A stretch of DNA of 64,000 bases from Sinotaia quadrata (taxonomy: Eukaryota > Mollusca > Gastropoda > Architaenioglossa > Viviparidae), in assembly GCA_028829895.1 (NCBI GenBank), contig CM054182.1, forward strand, positions 15,245,001-15,309,000, given 5' to 3'. Made by a program: the position numbers and the translations under genes. Under the pieces are notes generated by a model, which searched no databases, was not told the DNA's origin, and saw nothing but the letters and a program-made list of their open reading frames with translations. Shown one piece after another: positions 44,265 through 56,219 of the stretch (the first letter of the stretch is position 1; each line of letters begins with the position of its first letter).

Positions 44265-44825
44265 ACTCTCTAGCAATCTTATCTACTTTTAATATATCGA
44301 TATCAGACCTCCTAGAACCCTTAACAATCCTGTCTACTTTTAACATATCGATATCAGACCTCTAGAAACCCTCTAACAATCCTGTCTACTTTTAACATAT
44401 CGATATCAGACCTTCAGGAACCTTCTAACAAGCCTGTCTACTTTTAACATATCGATATCAGACCTCTAGAAACCCTCTAACAATCCTGTCTACTTTTAAC
44501 ATATCGATATCAGACCTTCAGGAACCTTCTAACAAGCCTGTCTACTTTTAACATATCGATATCAGACCTCTAGAAACCCTCTAACAAGCCTGTCTACATT
44601 AACATATCGATATCAGACCTCTAGAAACCCTCTAACAAGCCTGTCTACATTTAACATATCGATATCAGACCTCAAGAACCTTCTAACAATCCTGTCTACT
44701 TTTAACATATCGATATCAGACCTCAAGAACCTTCTAAAATCCTGTCTACTTTTAACATATCGATATCAGACCTCCAAGAACCTTCTAAAATCCTGTCTAC
44801 TTTTAACATATCGATATAGGACCTG
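44265..44825. repeat. Minisatellite, about 52-bp unit, about 10 copies
   Basis: CTCTAACAATCCTGTCTACT-TTTAACATATCGATATCAGA-CCTCTAGAAACC units, with TCAGGAACCT and CAAGAACCT variants alternating. Confidence 0.95.
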
Positions 44826-46156
44826 AAGGAGGACTCCAGTAACAGGTATGCTCTTAAAGTATAATTCTCACATTTGTAGATGACCTTTGGTAATCATGTC
44901 TATTTTTACAATACCGTTATTAATTCTTTAGAAAGCCTTTAGTAATTATCTGCCCTTTAAAGTTTGCTTTTGGGTATTTTCGTTTTATCAAACTAGCGTT
45001 TCCATTGAAATATATTTCCTAATTTCTTATAAAACAAATATTTTTTAATTTCTGGCAGTTATGTCTCTATTTTATCCTTCTGCTACTGTATGCCTAAATG
45101 CAGCATTCTTTTGTCTCTGAAGGATCGCTGGTAATTATGAGTGTCTTTGCAAAGAAATTTGTGAAGCCTTCAGTTTGTTGTTAAAATAACTAAAAAGACA
45201 GCATCAATTATTCGAATATGCAAATGCTTCTAGTTAGATTTAGGTTACTAAAAAGATTGTGTGCAGTTGGGGTGGGTGGGTATAACTATATTATCTATAT
45301 TATCTTGTTTTTGATAAATGGAAATTGCATCTACGACTACTTCGAAAACATCTAATATGTGGAGGATGCCAGTAAACCTTCCTCCTCACCTTGAAATGCT
45401 ATTTCGTTGTTAAACGTATCTTACACCATTTTTTTTAATTGTATAAATGTTTTAGCAGTATCTTTAAACCTAAAGAATAAACATATTTGATCAAACAAAA
45501 AGAAATAAATTCCAACTGATGTACTGATGTTAGCGTGGTGCATGAAATTAGAAATGTAGGGTTGCAAACAAGACACTTGTTAACTTTGGCATGAAATCAG
45601 GAATGCATTGCTACTGGGTATTACTCTGCCTATGAAATGCGCATTTCAAAAATGTTGACAAACTGCAATGCTATGATTAGTTTATAGTTTATTACTGTAT
45701 TCATCGTAGTCGGGTCTTCAAGTACATGACCCTCATTCAGCATGCACACTCTTGATGGGTCTCTCGAGTACCTGTGCACTTCGCATTGACTTCTCTCACT
45801 GTATCGCTCCTAAAACCTATTTCTCTAGCTCTTCGCTGTATTTAAGGCGTGTACACAAAAGAATTTAGCTACATATTCAATATGTATGACATAGCAAATT
45901 GTTTAAGATATGTCGTAGACTACAAAATTTAGCTACATATACAACATGTATACATGACATAGTATGTCGACTTGACAGTTTAATGACAGTTGAAGTTACG
46001 TGCAGTTACACATTCCAACTACGTGTTTAAATACGAGGCTTGGCAGAGTTTGCATAGCGTTAAGATAGTTATGCTTGACCTACTTGAATGACTTGTATAC
46101 CATTCAGATATCTGTACTTAGTTTTCATGCAATCCCAATCGGCTGGCAACTTTCAG
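44826..46156. other. Intron, no recognisable feature
   Basis: AT-rich; a two-copy AAATTTAGCTACATATTCAA-ATGTAT segment at 45860-45955. No coding sequence until the e20 acceptor GGCAACTTTCAG. Confidence 0.5.
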
Positions 46157-46228
46157 GGTCAAAAAGGTGAAGTCGGAGAGCCTGGGCGAAATGGAAAGGA
46201 TGGGAGAGACGGTATTGTAGGAAAACCT
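46157..46228 (+). CDS. Collagen exon e20 (72 bp)
   Basis: Twenty-four codons of strict Gly-X-Y, opening GQKGEVGEPGRN and ending GKDGRDGIVGKP; highly charged. Acceptor GGCAACTTTCAG, donor GTGAGT, phase 0 at both ends. The donor and three bases of exon are the start of a 66-bp tandem repeat. Confidence 0.95.
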
Positions 46229-46445
46229 GTGAGTTATGTTTGTTTCAACACAAGGCTATGTTAATTATTTAGGTAAATATATTGTAAATAATCTGTGAGT
46301 CATTTTATTTTTTAAACAAGACTTTGTTATTTATTTAGGTAAGTGTGTCGTAAATAACCTGTGAGTTATGTTTCTTTCAACACAAGCTCTGTTAATTATT
46401 TATGTAAATGTATTGTAAATAACCTGTGAGTTATTTATTTCAGAA
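46226..46445. repeat. 66-bp tandem repeat copying the e20 donor, 4 copies
   Basis: CCTGTGAGTTATGTTT or its variants recur with GTGAG(T) at 46229, 46295, 46361 and 46426 (spacing 66, 66, 65). Units also contain ATTTAGGTAA(A/G)T. The donor consensus is preserved in all four copies while surrounding bases differ. Confidence 0.93.
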
Positions 46446-47650
46446 ACGGCTATACGACTTATTTATATCCATATTTTGTGTGCCAAATTTTGTCAACAAA
46501 TGACCAGATCAATTATTTATTTGAATATTTTACTAGGACAGACTTTTAGTTTCTTTAGTCGCTTGCATGTCATTCTAATTCTTTTTAAATAAATTAATAA
46601 GGGGGGAAATTGCTCTTCGTTAAGGCATGTTAAAATATCGGAAATTTCCGATGTCTTTTAAAAACTGCAACTCATTTGTATACTGCATTACATAACATCC
46701 ACCATTTGCAAGACAAAAAAAAACCTGGTACCAGTGCTATATTACTTCATTTTGTCGTAAATTATCGAAGCTGGCTGTTTGTTCTATACTTTTTTCTTTA
46801 CGAATAAGAACTTTAAAGCTTGGTTGTGAACAGAGTAGTCGTGTGCAAATGTTTTATGCAACACATATCTACTGACATTTTTTGGTAAAAATAAATCAAC
46901 CAACAAATAAACTATTTAGTTATGAGTAAATATATCCTCATATATTCAAATAAATATATGAAATATCGTGTGTTGATGGGTTGTCTGGTGCTACTTATTT
47001 ATAGATTTTTTAATAAAAATATATCATTCGATCAAAAAAGAATAAATAAATAAACGAATTCATTCAAATAAATAGGTTAGTTATTCAATAAATAAATACT
47101 AATTACATCAATAAATAAATTAGTTATTCAATACATAAATTAGTACACAAAGTGTCGTTGTGCTAGTTATTTATTTATGAATTTAAATAAATCGTTAAAT
47201 AAAAAATTTAAAAAAACAAGAAAAATAAAATAAATAATTATGAAATAAATAAATCAGTCAACACAAATTATTCAATCATTCAACAAATAAATAAATGACA
47301 CTGTCATCTCACTGCACCGAAATCAAATGATAAAAATGAAATATATTGTTTTCAACTTTATTATCCGAGATTATGATTATTGCCCTTGACAGCTACATGC
47401 ATTCAATTCTGAAAGAAGTTTTAAATTGTGAACATTCAGCTGTTTACAATCCTGTTAGTGGTACAGCCAAAGACGAAAATAAAATTGTATCGATATTTTC
47501 CATCATTTGAGCTTCAACTTTATCTTCCTCACTTTAAGTAATTAAAAAAAATATATTATTGTAAAAGAGCTGTGTTCATTTATTTTCTTTTGGGTGCCAT
47601 TGTTTAAGTACACGTGTACTTTTTTTGCATGCCACCTTCCCCAGCGTTCT
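46446..47650. other. Intron, AT-rich, AATAAATA-rich segment
   Basis: 46880-47300 is full of AATAAATAAAT and TTATTCAATAAATA blocks, low complexity. Otherwise no feature. Confidence 0.55.
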
Positions 47651-47659
47651 TCTTAGAAA

Positions 47660-48030
47660 TGTCATACTTTTTATTTTGAGAAACGGTACAATAAAAAGTA
47701 TTGCATACGATACGTCATAATATCAGAATATCATAATTTCTCATTCAATTATATCACAAACTGAGAAACAGTCAATAAAAAGTATTGCATACGATACGTC
47801 ATAATATCAGAATATCATAATTTCTCATTCAATTATATCACAAACTGAGAAACAGTCAATAAAAAGTATTGCATACGATACGTTATAATATCAGAATATC
47901 ATAATTTCTCATTCAATTATATCACAAACTGAGAAACAGTCGATAAAACGTATTGTATACGATACGTCATAATATCAGAATATCATAATTTCTCATTCAA
48001 TTATATCACAAATTGAGAAATAAGATGTGT
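47660..48030. repeat. Minisatellite, 84-bp unit, 4 copies
   Basis: GATACGTCATAATATCAGAA starts copies at 47709, 47793, 47877 and 47961, followed by TATCATAATTTCTCATTCAA and TTATATCACAAACTGAGAAA. Nearly identical. Confidence 0.96.
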
Positions 48031-48269
48031 TACACACAATACAAAATAAATAATTGTCAATTTTATTAGAAATGAAATGCTTTTCTCTAAACGATCTCAA
48101 AAACTATTAAATAAAGTTTTACACACGACACTAAACATTGTAGGCGACTCTTAATACATCGTGATGATTTTTATCTGTAGACATTCTTAGTGCTAACAGT
48201 TTGTGTCAGGAAAACCATTTACCTTTTTGTGTAAACTCTTTAATGAATAATCTGTTACAGTCAACCTTT

Positions 48270-48575
48270 ATGCGTTCGTTCCGTTTGCGTACGATCCTAT
48301 AGACACGATTTTATTTGTGTTCCATTTGCATTAGATACATGAGTTCTTTTCCCTTCCATTTGCATTAGACACGATAGCTCTTTTCCCTTCCATTTGCATT
48401 CGTTGCAGTAAACATCTGAGTTATTTTACCTTTCATTTGCATATATTACAATATACATTTTGAGGTCTTTTGCCTTACATTTGCATTTGTAGCAGTAAAC
48501 ATCTGAGTTATTTTATCTTTCATTTGCATATATTACAACATACATTTGAGGCCTTTTGCCGTAACGTTTGCAAAC
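48270..48575. repeat. Degenerate minisatellite, about 55-60-bp unit
   Basis: Diverged units with TTTTGCCTTCCATTTGCATT and TACAGTAAACATCTGAGTTA. Confidence 0.75.
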
Positions 48576-48960
48576 CTGAAAACAGGCAGTGAACTCTTTT
48601 GCACGGTGCACACGCATGATTAGTTAGAACAATTACTTTTCAAATTTCAAGTGAATCGTGGTACAGTTTACATATTTTAATTTTAAATTCACCAGGTTCG
48701 ACAGTTTATGACTTCAAACGAACAAAAGTTCTTCCAAATAAATTGCATATTCTAATATTTACCTAGTTCCAGATATTTAATAGCATAGAAACAGAATTAT
48801 TTAAATAAAGTAAATAATTGATTATTAATTAACATTGATCTTTATTTATTGAATAATATTATTTGTTTCTTCCTTTCTATTGATGCCTTTCTTTCAAAGT
48901 AGTGTAAGATGAATTTTACATGGAAAATGCCGAATTTTAATCGGTGGCATATATGTTCAG

Positions 48961-49050
48961 GGTGTACCTGGTTTCAAGGGAGATAAGGGCGACATGGGTC
49001 CTCCTGGATTACCGGGAATGATTGGTCCTCCAGGCCTTCCAGGGCCACCT
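48961..49050 (+). CDS. Collagen exon e21 (90 bp)
   Basis: Thirty codons of strict Gly-X-Y, from [12 protein letters not shown] to GPPGLPGPP. Acceptor GCATATATGTTCAG (weak pyrimidine tract), donor GTGAGT, phase 0 at both ends. No interruptions. Confidence 0.95.
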
Positions 49051-49658
49051 GTGAGTTGTCGCTCTTGTTCAGTTTCGATACAGGCATTGGAATTTTGTAA
49101 AGTGCACTGGAATGTTTTTGTCTAGAGAGGTGGCTTGAACATGTCTATGGCTATCATGGATACAGATATTTGGGCTTTGTAAAGTGCATTTAGAATGTTT
49201 TGTCTAGTGTTTAGTACCATTTGTTATTCAATTCTTATTCTGGAGTTTTATTTCTTAAGTGGAATGTTATTATTTTCATCATAAGGATAATTTTAAATCC
49301 ACAACCTTTTCCAAGCTCATATTGATGGGCTTGTTTTCATTGGATTTACCAGTTTATTTGTTATATATGATAGATTTGTAAGCGACATAACATGAGCTTC
49401 AGATAATCAGAATATGCGCAAATACTTAATGCATCTTTATTCCTGGTGAGATGACGTCATATTTTTGGCAGTACTAGAGCTGCAGGAATTTTACATTATT
49501 AATGTCAAGATTTTACAGATTAGGTCTGATATGACGTCATATTCTTCCAGTAATAGGCTGTAGAATTGTTACTTTATTAATATCAGGATCCTTACGAATT
49601 AGGTCTGAGGACTCATGCTTTAACCTGACCCCTCTCTTTCCTGTTTATTTTTTGCTAG
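49051..49658. other. Intron, no recognisable feature
   Basis: 608 bp. Two diverged copies of a TGACGTCATATT segment (49451 and 49532) within roughly 80-bp similar blocks. Ends TTCCTGTTTATTTTTTGCTAG. Confidence 0.6.
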
Positions 49659-49703
49659 GGAGAACCAGGGGTTGTAGAGGGTGGCGGAGGCAGTGGTGAA
49701 GGG
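49659..49703 (+). CDS. Collagen exon e22 (45 bp, Gly-rich break)
   Basis: Fifteen codons, GEPGVVEGGGGSGEG. The first two triplets are normal; the rest is glycine-rich and acts as a flexible hinge. Acceptor TTTTTTGCTAG, donor GTAAGC, phase 0 at both ends. Its last codon is the Gly of the triplet completed by e23, so the register has shifted relative to the exon boundary. GEPG followed by a Gly-rich break and [10 protein letters not shown] resembles a stretch I recall in vertebrate collagen XVIII. Confidence 0.88.
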
Positions 49704-50716
49704 GTAAGCGACTTTCAATGTTCTTTTGTTTCCAGTTGTAACTTTCTCATTCTCGCCTTCAAGGCTGTGTGCCCTCGTTTTATTGGCTATGTAACCTCGA
49801 ATTCTACATTTCATATCTTGTTTGGGAGACTTTTCAATTCTATAAACACACTAACCTCTAGTGTATCCTTTCTGCCTTGGTTTTGTATTTATGTCTCATG
49901 TGTTCAACAATATTAAAAATTTTTAAACTTATAAATTATTTCATTACTGTGATAGTCTGGTATTTAAATGATTAGAAAATAATAGTTATTGGTCATAGAA
50001 AGAATTTGTAATTATATAAAATTACTTTAGAGACAAACACTGAACATCTTTTTAATTGATTCGGTTGTTAATATGTATTTGTGATGAAAATCGCCATCAT
50101 AATTTTCTGAATGAATAATTACGCATTTATCATCTTTGTCTTTGATATATTTCTACGTTTGTCGTCAGAAACAATTAGAGTTCTAGTCAAAACAATTAGG
50201 ACAGATAAGCTAAAACTGAGTATGGATCATGTACACTGAACTATCAAGTTAAAGTAACAATATATGTGTTAACTTAAAACTAATGAAAAAGTTATTATTA
50301 ATGAAAAAGTTATTATATTTGTTTTGTTTATTAAAGGTTATTATGACAGCTATAAATATGCGTAAATGTGTGTTTTGACTGTTAAGACAAAAGTACGTCA
50401 GAGAATGAAATTAGGAAATAAATTAAATAAATAATGTTTGTTTTCTGAACACTCTCAAATAAAATGTTTAAAATTTGCAAAGTATTTATGAAATCTGCAT
50501 ATATTACATTGAATATACAGTGTACATAGCCACACTTTTTAATTACAAGCATACTACCTTATCATAATTTACATTTACAGACCATATCGAGAGCACGTGC
50601 AGTCATGTGCACGGTCAGCTTGTCAACCTTTGTATGTTCAAATTAATAGGTTTTAATGAAATGGTTTGAGCTGTACGGACATCCTGGGTCAATTTGTCCC
50701 TTCATGTCTGTTTCAG
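49704..50716. other. Intron, no recognisable feature
   Basis: AT-rich, no repeat array, no coding sequence. Ends CTTCATGTCTGTTTCAG. Confidence 0.55.
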
Positions 50717-50749
50717 CTTCCGGGTCCCCCAGGTCCCCCTGGACCTACG
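50717..50749 (+). CDS. Collagen exon e23 (33 bp)
   Basis: Eleven codons, [11 protein letters not shown], continuing the Gly that ends e22. It is the only firm helix exon that does not start with Gly. Acceptor CTGTTTCAG, donor GTGAGT, phase 0 at both ends. Proline-rich triplets should nucleate a stable helix after the flexible break. Confidence 0.9.
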
Positions 50750-51250
50750 GTGAGTCTGATTCATCAGTTATTATTACCGTCTGTATTTAACGAAAATAAA
50801 CTTAGTATTTCTATTAGTGCTTGAGAGAGATAAAAGTATTAAGGAAAATTGTGTAAGCGTTTAAATATGTCAATTAAAGTTATTTATTCAATAGCATAAT
50901 GTCATTACAATTTTGAATAAAATAAAATTATTAGTTTCAAAATATCTTCTTGTATATTTGTCTTAAAACTTGAACAAAGTATTAAGGATGTGGCAATGTC
51001 CTAATTTACTCAAATTTAAAAACCGTATGAATTGGATATTTGAAATACGATACTTTAAGCAAATTTTTGCAGTATTATGTTATAGTTACTATTTCAAATA
51101 CTGGTGTCGAAGCTGTTGTCAACATTAATTTATTGTCAAACAATAGTTGTCAGCAATGATTTAGCATGTCAGATGTATCTGTTTAGTTATCGCATTTGTA
51201 TATGCTTTACTATAGCTGAATTGTGTTCACTTGGGTTTCTGTCTTGTCAG
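50750..51250. other. Intron, no recognisable feature
   Basis: 501 bp, AT-rich, no repeat. Confidence 0.6.
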
Positions 51251-51286
51251 GGGCCTATGGGCTTACAAGGACCGCCAGGTATCAAG
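51251..51286 (+). CDS. Collagen exon e24 (36 bp)
   Basis: Twelve codons, GPMGLQGPPGIK. Acceptor GGGTTTCTGTCTTGTCAG, donor GTACAG (weak beyond +3), phase 0 at both ends. Confidence 0.92.
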
Positions 51287-51993
51287 GTACAGTGAAAAGA
51301 AAAGGGATTAGAGACATTTTCATTACATAGCAAACGTTTCTGGGTCATTTTTCTGTTTGATAGAGCTTTTATTGGTTTTTGCTTGTTTGTTATTGTTGCT
51401 GGGGGTTGTTTAGATTTTTTCTTTTTTTTTTTTTTTTTTTTTTAATCTTTTTTCTTTGGGTGGGTCTGTTGGGGGAGTCTCTTAAATACCATTATTTATT
51501 ATTGTGAGGGTAGCAGTTTGTATTCATCCCTGACATTGAGGGATTTTATATCAGTTACAGAACAGGGTCTTAATTAGTGATAGGTATTTAGTACTCGTTC
51601 AGTTATGTGTTTATTTTCTTTTAACTTAGTTAGTCAATAGGTGTAATGTTAGTCAACAATAAGTGTGAGCCATGCAAATATTAGTCTGTGAATCGTTAAT
51701 GATAAGTGGTAATTATCTAGCCATATGACTGTCAGAAATACGTGTGGCAGTTGATCATTGCAGTTGTTTGCGTCAGTCAGTATTCATGTGTGAATGATTA
51801 CCCTTATGTCAATGAGATACATATTTGGCTTACATTTTGTGATTTAATTATTTACTCAAAGTTCTTTAAATTATTCTTATTATTTAATCAATGATCATTA
51901 TCGTTTAGTAAAATGTATGTTCCTTAGACAGTTAATGGTAAATGTGTAAGTTAGTCAACAGTAAGTGTACGAGTCCGTGATTGGTCGTTGCAG
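51287..51993. other. Intron with homopolymer T tract
   Basis: T-rich run at about 51421-51450, then AT-rich sequence with diffuse TTAGTCAACAATAAGTGT echoes. No coding sequence. Confidence 0.6.
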
Positions 51994-52029
51994 GGTGATC
52001 GAGGACCGCCGGGACTGAAAGGGGATTTA
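51994..52029 (+). CDS. Collagen exon e25 (36 bp)
   Basis: Twelve codons, GDRGPPGLKGDL. Acceptor TTGGTCGTTGCAG, donor GTAAGT, phase 0 at both ends. Opens with the same GDRGPPGL as e10, at both protein and near-DNA level. Confidence 0.93.
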
Positions 52030-53930
52030 GTAAGTGCACTTTGGCCCTCATAATTAGCATGTATGCAAATTCGCAGTTAGAAAATAACACCACCATTGAA
52101 TATGCATTCTCTGTGACTTTTTAACACTCATATTTGTTTATCCTGGGATTTTTTGCACGGGCTAGATTTACTCCTTATGTCAGCATTATGTACTGGAAAA
52201 CTGATTTGTCTTACATTGCGACCATTGCATGGTACTTCCTAATGAGCACACATATAACAATTTACGGCCTGATCTCACCAAACCCTTACTAATTTTAGTG
52301 ATCTTTGACGTTGTGTTCACTTTAAGACATGCAGCTCATGTTAGACCTTATCTTCTTAGCGATCAGTGGATATTTTGGGCTACGACGATTTACAGATATA
52401 CAGATCTTAATCGTAATCACGAGATATATAATAATGTGGTCTTGTTTCTAGATAACTGACTTAACATACATTCAGATCTTTTGTACACCGTGTGTCTGTC
52501 TTAAAAAGCTGTGCTCTTGTACTTAAGAATGATTGGGAGATATACAGTCTCTATTGTATTTAGCGCCTCTACCTTAACAATCCGTAATTAATGTGTTAAT
52601 TACATTGCTATAGGTCTTAGGTACGCAGTGAATTCGTCTTTTCAATCTCTGGTCTCTGTTGACACTAACCTACAATTACACAGATCTTTTGTTGTATAAT
52701 GTGTCTAACTTAACTACCTGTGGTCTTGTTTGTTGAAGGTGACATAGATATAGATACTGTATGAATGCACTGATCGATTGTAATAATCTGTGATCTTGTT
52801 TGTTGAGACTGACGTACAGACATACAGACCTTACAAGTGTATTTCTCTACAATCGGTGGTCTTCTGTTGTAAGACTATTAATAATATTTGTTTCGGTTTG
52901 GAGATTAAATTTAAAGATCTTATGTATATAGTGTAACTGTCTTAACAAAAGTTTTTGTGTTACAAGATTGACTTGCAGATAGACAGGTTGTAACGGTAGG
53001 TTCCAAAAGTGGTTTATAAAATTAACTAATACACTTTCAGAGCACTAATCCCTTATTCCACTATCGAACTTCTGGTGCTAGGATCCTGGAATTATATTCG
53101 TTATATTGCCAGTTTGGCTCATTGCATCCACACAAAAAAATGTATTAAAACAGCAACAAAAAAGAATAATATTGTCAATGACAAATTTACTATTACATTA
53201 ATATTTAGACGTGCTCGCGTTACTATTCATTACAATAGTCTCGAAGAATAAAGTAAATTAGCAAGCAATATTTAATAAAACACTAATAAAGCATAAAATT
53301 TGTACTTCATCACATTGTTAATTTATTTCATCAATTCTCGTCCTAAAGGAATGAATCCTACACGCACGTTTTCGGTCTAACACTATCCGATCGACCCTTC
53401 TTTAATTCCGATCAAACGTCACGTCTTTTTATAGACATATCTACCAGTCTTGTGGCTCGAGGCCAACAGCCATCGCTCAAGGACCGGAACAAAATCTCTC
53501 TCGTGCCAAAGATTTCCTTTTCTCTGCCTTCCTTTCATGTTCTTGAAATCGGCGAACTACAGTACACTGAATGCGTGTATTTTGAAACAATAGAAACACT
53601 GAGGAATGGGGCCCTATAAATACAATTATTTCAACCTGTCTCTCGTGCGTTGTAGTGACTTCAATTCTATTATTATTTTAGGTTTACCTGTTCCTGCAAA
53701 GGATTCAGATTAGTTTCATAATATCATTTCTATCGCAATACATCAATTAGCAAACTAGACTCAGCAAATTCTCTTTAGTAAGATGAAATACAACAAAACT
53801 ATAGTTCATACACACAGAACTTTGTTATATCTTCTATTTGAATGAGTCTATACGAGACAAGAACAGAGCGCACTAAGCTCTTCTCCATTCCCCCATACAA
53901 TGATGACTTCTGCTACATGTGTAGATGATT
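52030..53930. other. Intron with unassigned GC-richer island
   Basis: 52450-53000 has loose echoes of TCTTAACAATC-GTGGTCTTGTTTGTTGAGACTGAC. 53330-53600 is distinctly less AT-rich and unlike the repeats around it, with no long open frame in any direction; it may be a decayed mobile element or a regulatory segment, and I cannot decide. Confidence 0.4.
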
Positions 53931-54275
53931 AGAACTCCTCCCCCCCCCCCATGCAATGGTGATTTCTGCTATATGTGTAGATGATTAGAACTCCTTTGTC
54001 CCCCATACAATGGTGATATGTGTAGATGATTAGAACTCCTTTGTCCCCCATACAATAGTGATATGTGTAGATGATTAGAACTCCTTTGTCCCCCATACAA
54101 TGGTGATATGTGTAGATGATTAGAACTCCTTTGTCCCCCATACAATGGTGATATGTGTGGATGATTAGAACTCCCTTGCAATTGTGACTTCTGCTACCTG
54201 TGTAGATGATTAGAACTTCTTTGTTCTCCATACAATGGTGACTTTTGCTACATGTGTAGATGAATAGCACTCCTT
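53930..54275. repeat. Minisatellite, 45-bp unit, about 7 copies
   Basis: TAGAACTCCTTTGTCCCCCA-TACAATGGTGATATGTGTAG-ATGAT units, outer copies carrying an extra TTCTGCTAC. The 15-codon period opens two minus-strand frames that are not genes. Confidence 0.95.
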
Positions 54276-54419
54276 TGTCCACCACTCTCGTGCAGAGTGT
54301 AAATCAAAATTTAAGACGAGGTTTTATTCGCCTAAGTTTTCATACACTTGTCAACGAGTCATCTCAACAAATCGTACGAAAGTTTTCATGACATCTACAT
54401 AAATAGACATCACTGACTT

Positions 54420-54615
54420 TCTGACTCTTCCATCTTCTGGTGAACACTTGGCTGGCCAAATGAACGACAGTTTTTGCCTGATTTCCCTCTTCTGGTGTTT
54501 GCACACATTAACTCTTGGCTAGCCAAGTAAACGACAGTTTTTGCCTGATTTCCCTCTTCTGGTGTACGCGCCCATGAACTCTTGGCTGGCCAAGTGAACG
54601 ACAATTCTTATCTAA
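54420..54615. repeat. Minisatellite, about 62-bp unit, 3 copies
   Basis: CTTGGCTGGCCAAGTGAACG-ACAGTTTTTGCCTGATTTCC-CTCTTCTGGTG units. Confidence 0.93.
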
Positions 54616-54814
54616 CTCCCCTCCACTTTCAATTTGACAATTCGTGCTTACTGATCCATATCCATATCATCCACAAATGCACTCAGTGCTACGTCCAGGC
54701 AAAATTCCATTAACACATTTTCTGACATAATTAGGCATTGGCAGCATTTAATATGTCGATCATCTTAATTAAATCATAAAAGAGTGAAAATGTATTGGAG
54801 GAAAATTATTTTTC

Positions 54815-55400
54815 AGAGAATACAGATCTTACTTGTACAAAGTATCTATCTTAGCAATTTATGCTTTGATGTGTTAAGGCTGACAGAGACTACAGTTCTT
54901 ATGTCTACAACGTATCTATCTTAGCACTTTATGCTGGATGTGTTAAGACTGACAGAGACTAGAGTTCTATTAGTCTAGAGCATATCTGTCTTAAACAACG
55001 ATCTATCTTAGTAATTTTTGCTTTGATATGTTTAGGCAGACAACAGAGACTAGAGTTCTTACGTCTAGAGCATATCTGTCTTAAACAACGTATCTATCTT
55101 AGTAATTTTTGCTTTGATATTTTTAGGCAGACAACAGAGACTAGAGTTCTTACGTCTAGAGCATATCTGTCTTAAACAACGATCTATCTTAGTAATTTTT
55201 GCTTTGATATGTTTAGGCAGACAACAGAGACTAGAGTTCTTACGTCTAGAGCATATCTGTCTTAAACAACGTATCTATCTTAGTAATTTTTGCTTTGATA
55301 TGTTTAGGCAGACAACAGAGACTAGAGTTCTTACGTCTAGAGCATATCTATCTTAAACAATGTATCTATCTTAGATTTATGTTTTTATGTTTAAGGCTGG
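54815..55400. repeat. Minisatellite, about 90-bp unit, 6-7 copies
   Basis: AGGCAGACAACAGAGACTAG-AGTTCTTACGTCTAGAGCAT-ATCTGTCTTAAACAAC-GATCTATCTTAGTAATTTTT units; first and last copies diverged. Confidence 0.95.
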
Positions 55401-56215
55401 CAGAGAATACAGTTCTTACAGAACATCTATCTTAGCGATATGTGGCCTTGCGTGTTGACTGCTTTACAGATATGCGGATCGTGTGCACATAATCGATCTG
55501 TCTTAGCGATTTGTAGACTTAGCTACTGAGACAAATGTATGCGCATTATTCCACACAATCGATCTAAATTAGCTATTTATTGACCTGTACGTTACGACTG
55601 ACTTGTGGACAGTTTTCTTAAACTGAACCTGTTTCTTTTTTAACCCGACATGTAGTCTTGTAGAAATCCACATTATTAGTGTTTACATTCTATACAGACT
55701 CGTAGTGAATTAGAAAATTTGAGTACTGGGTATTAATGGCGTCTACTCCAAAGCAGTCTGGAGTCAAGTAGAAATTCTAATTGATGCATGGTGATACCAA
55801 AGTAGACTGGCGTATAGTATACGTCGAGTTATTTTCAACAGTGCATGAGGCATATCAGTTGCAGTTACGTTGACCATAAGGAAACATTCATCTTCTAAAA
55901 AAGCATGATAAGGTGTATAGTTTGTATTTGGCAATGACTTGTAGTTTTGTGAATATCTTGATAATGCATGATTAATTATCTTTCAACTTTACATGAAGAA
56001 TGACCTGATGAGATGTAAATATCTTGATAATGCATGATTATCTTTCAACTTCACAAGAAAAAGATTACCTAGCAAAATGAAATATCATGATAAAGCATGA
56101 TTACCTTTACCCTGTCTGTGATTAATGATAGAGAAGTAAATATACCTAAAATGCATTGTAAGTCTTAACTTTACAAGGTCATGAAATGGGGGGGGGGAGG
56201 GAGAGAGAGAGAGCA
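55401..56215. other. Intron, diffuse old repeats
   Basis: Echoes of CTTGATAATGCATGATTATC-TTTCAACTTTACA at 55900-56180 and again at 56640-57020 form a very diverged array. A G-run lies at 56189-56197. No coding sequence. Confidence 0.5.
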
Positions 56216-56219
56216 TGCT

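Noticed and set aside
53929..54285. 118-codon minus-strand frame of M-G-D-K-G-V-L-I-I-Y-T-Y-H-H-C repeats
   Set aside because: 45-bp minisatellite artefact; the occasional Gly is not in Gly-X-Y register.
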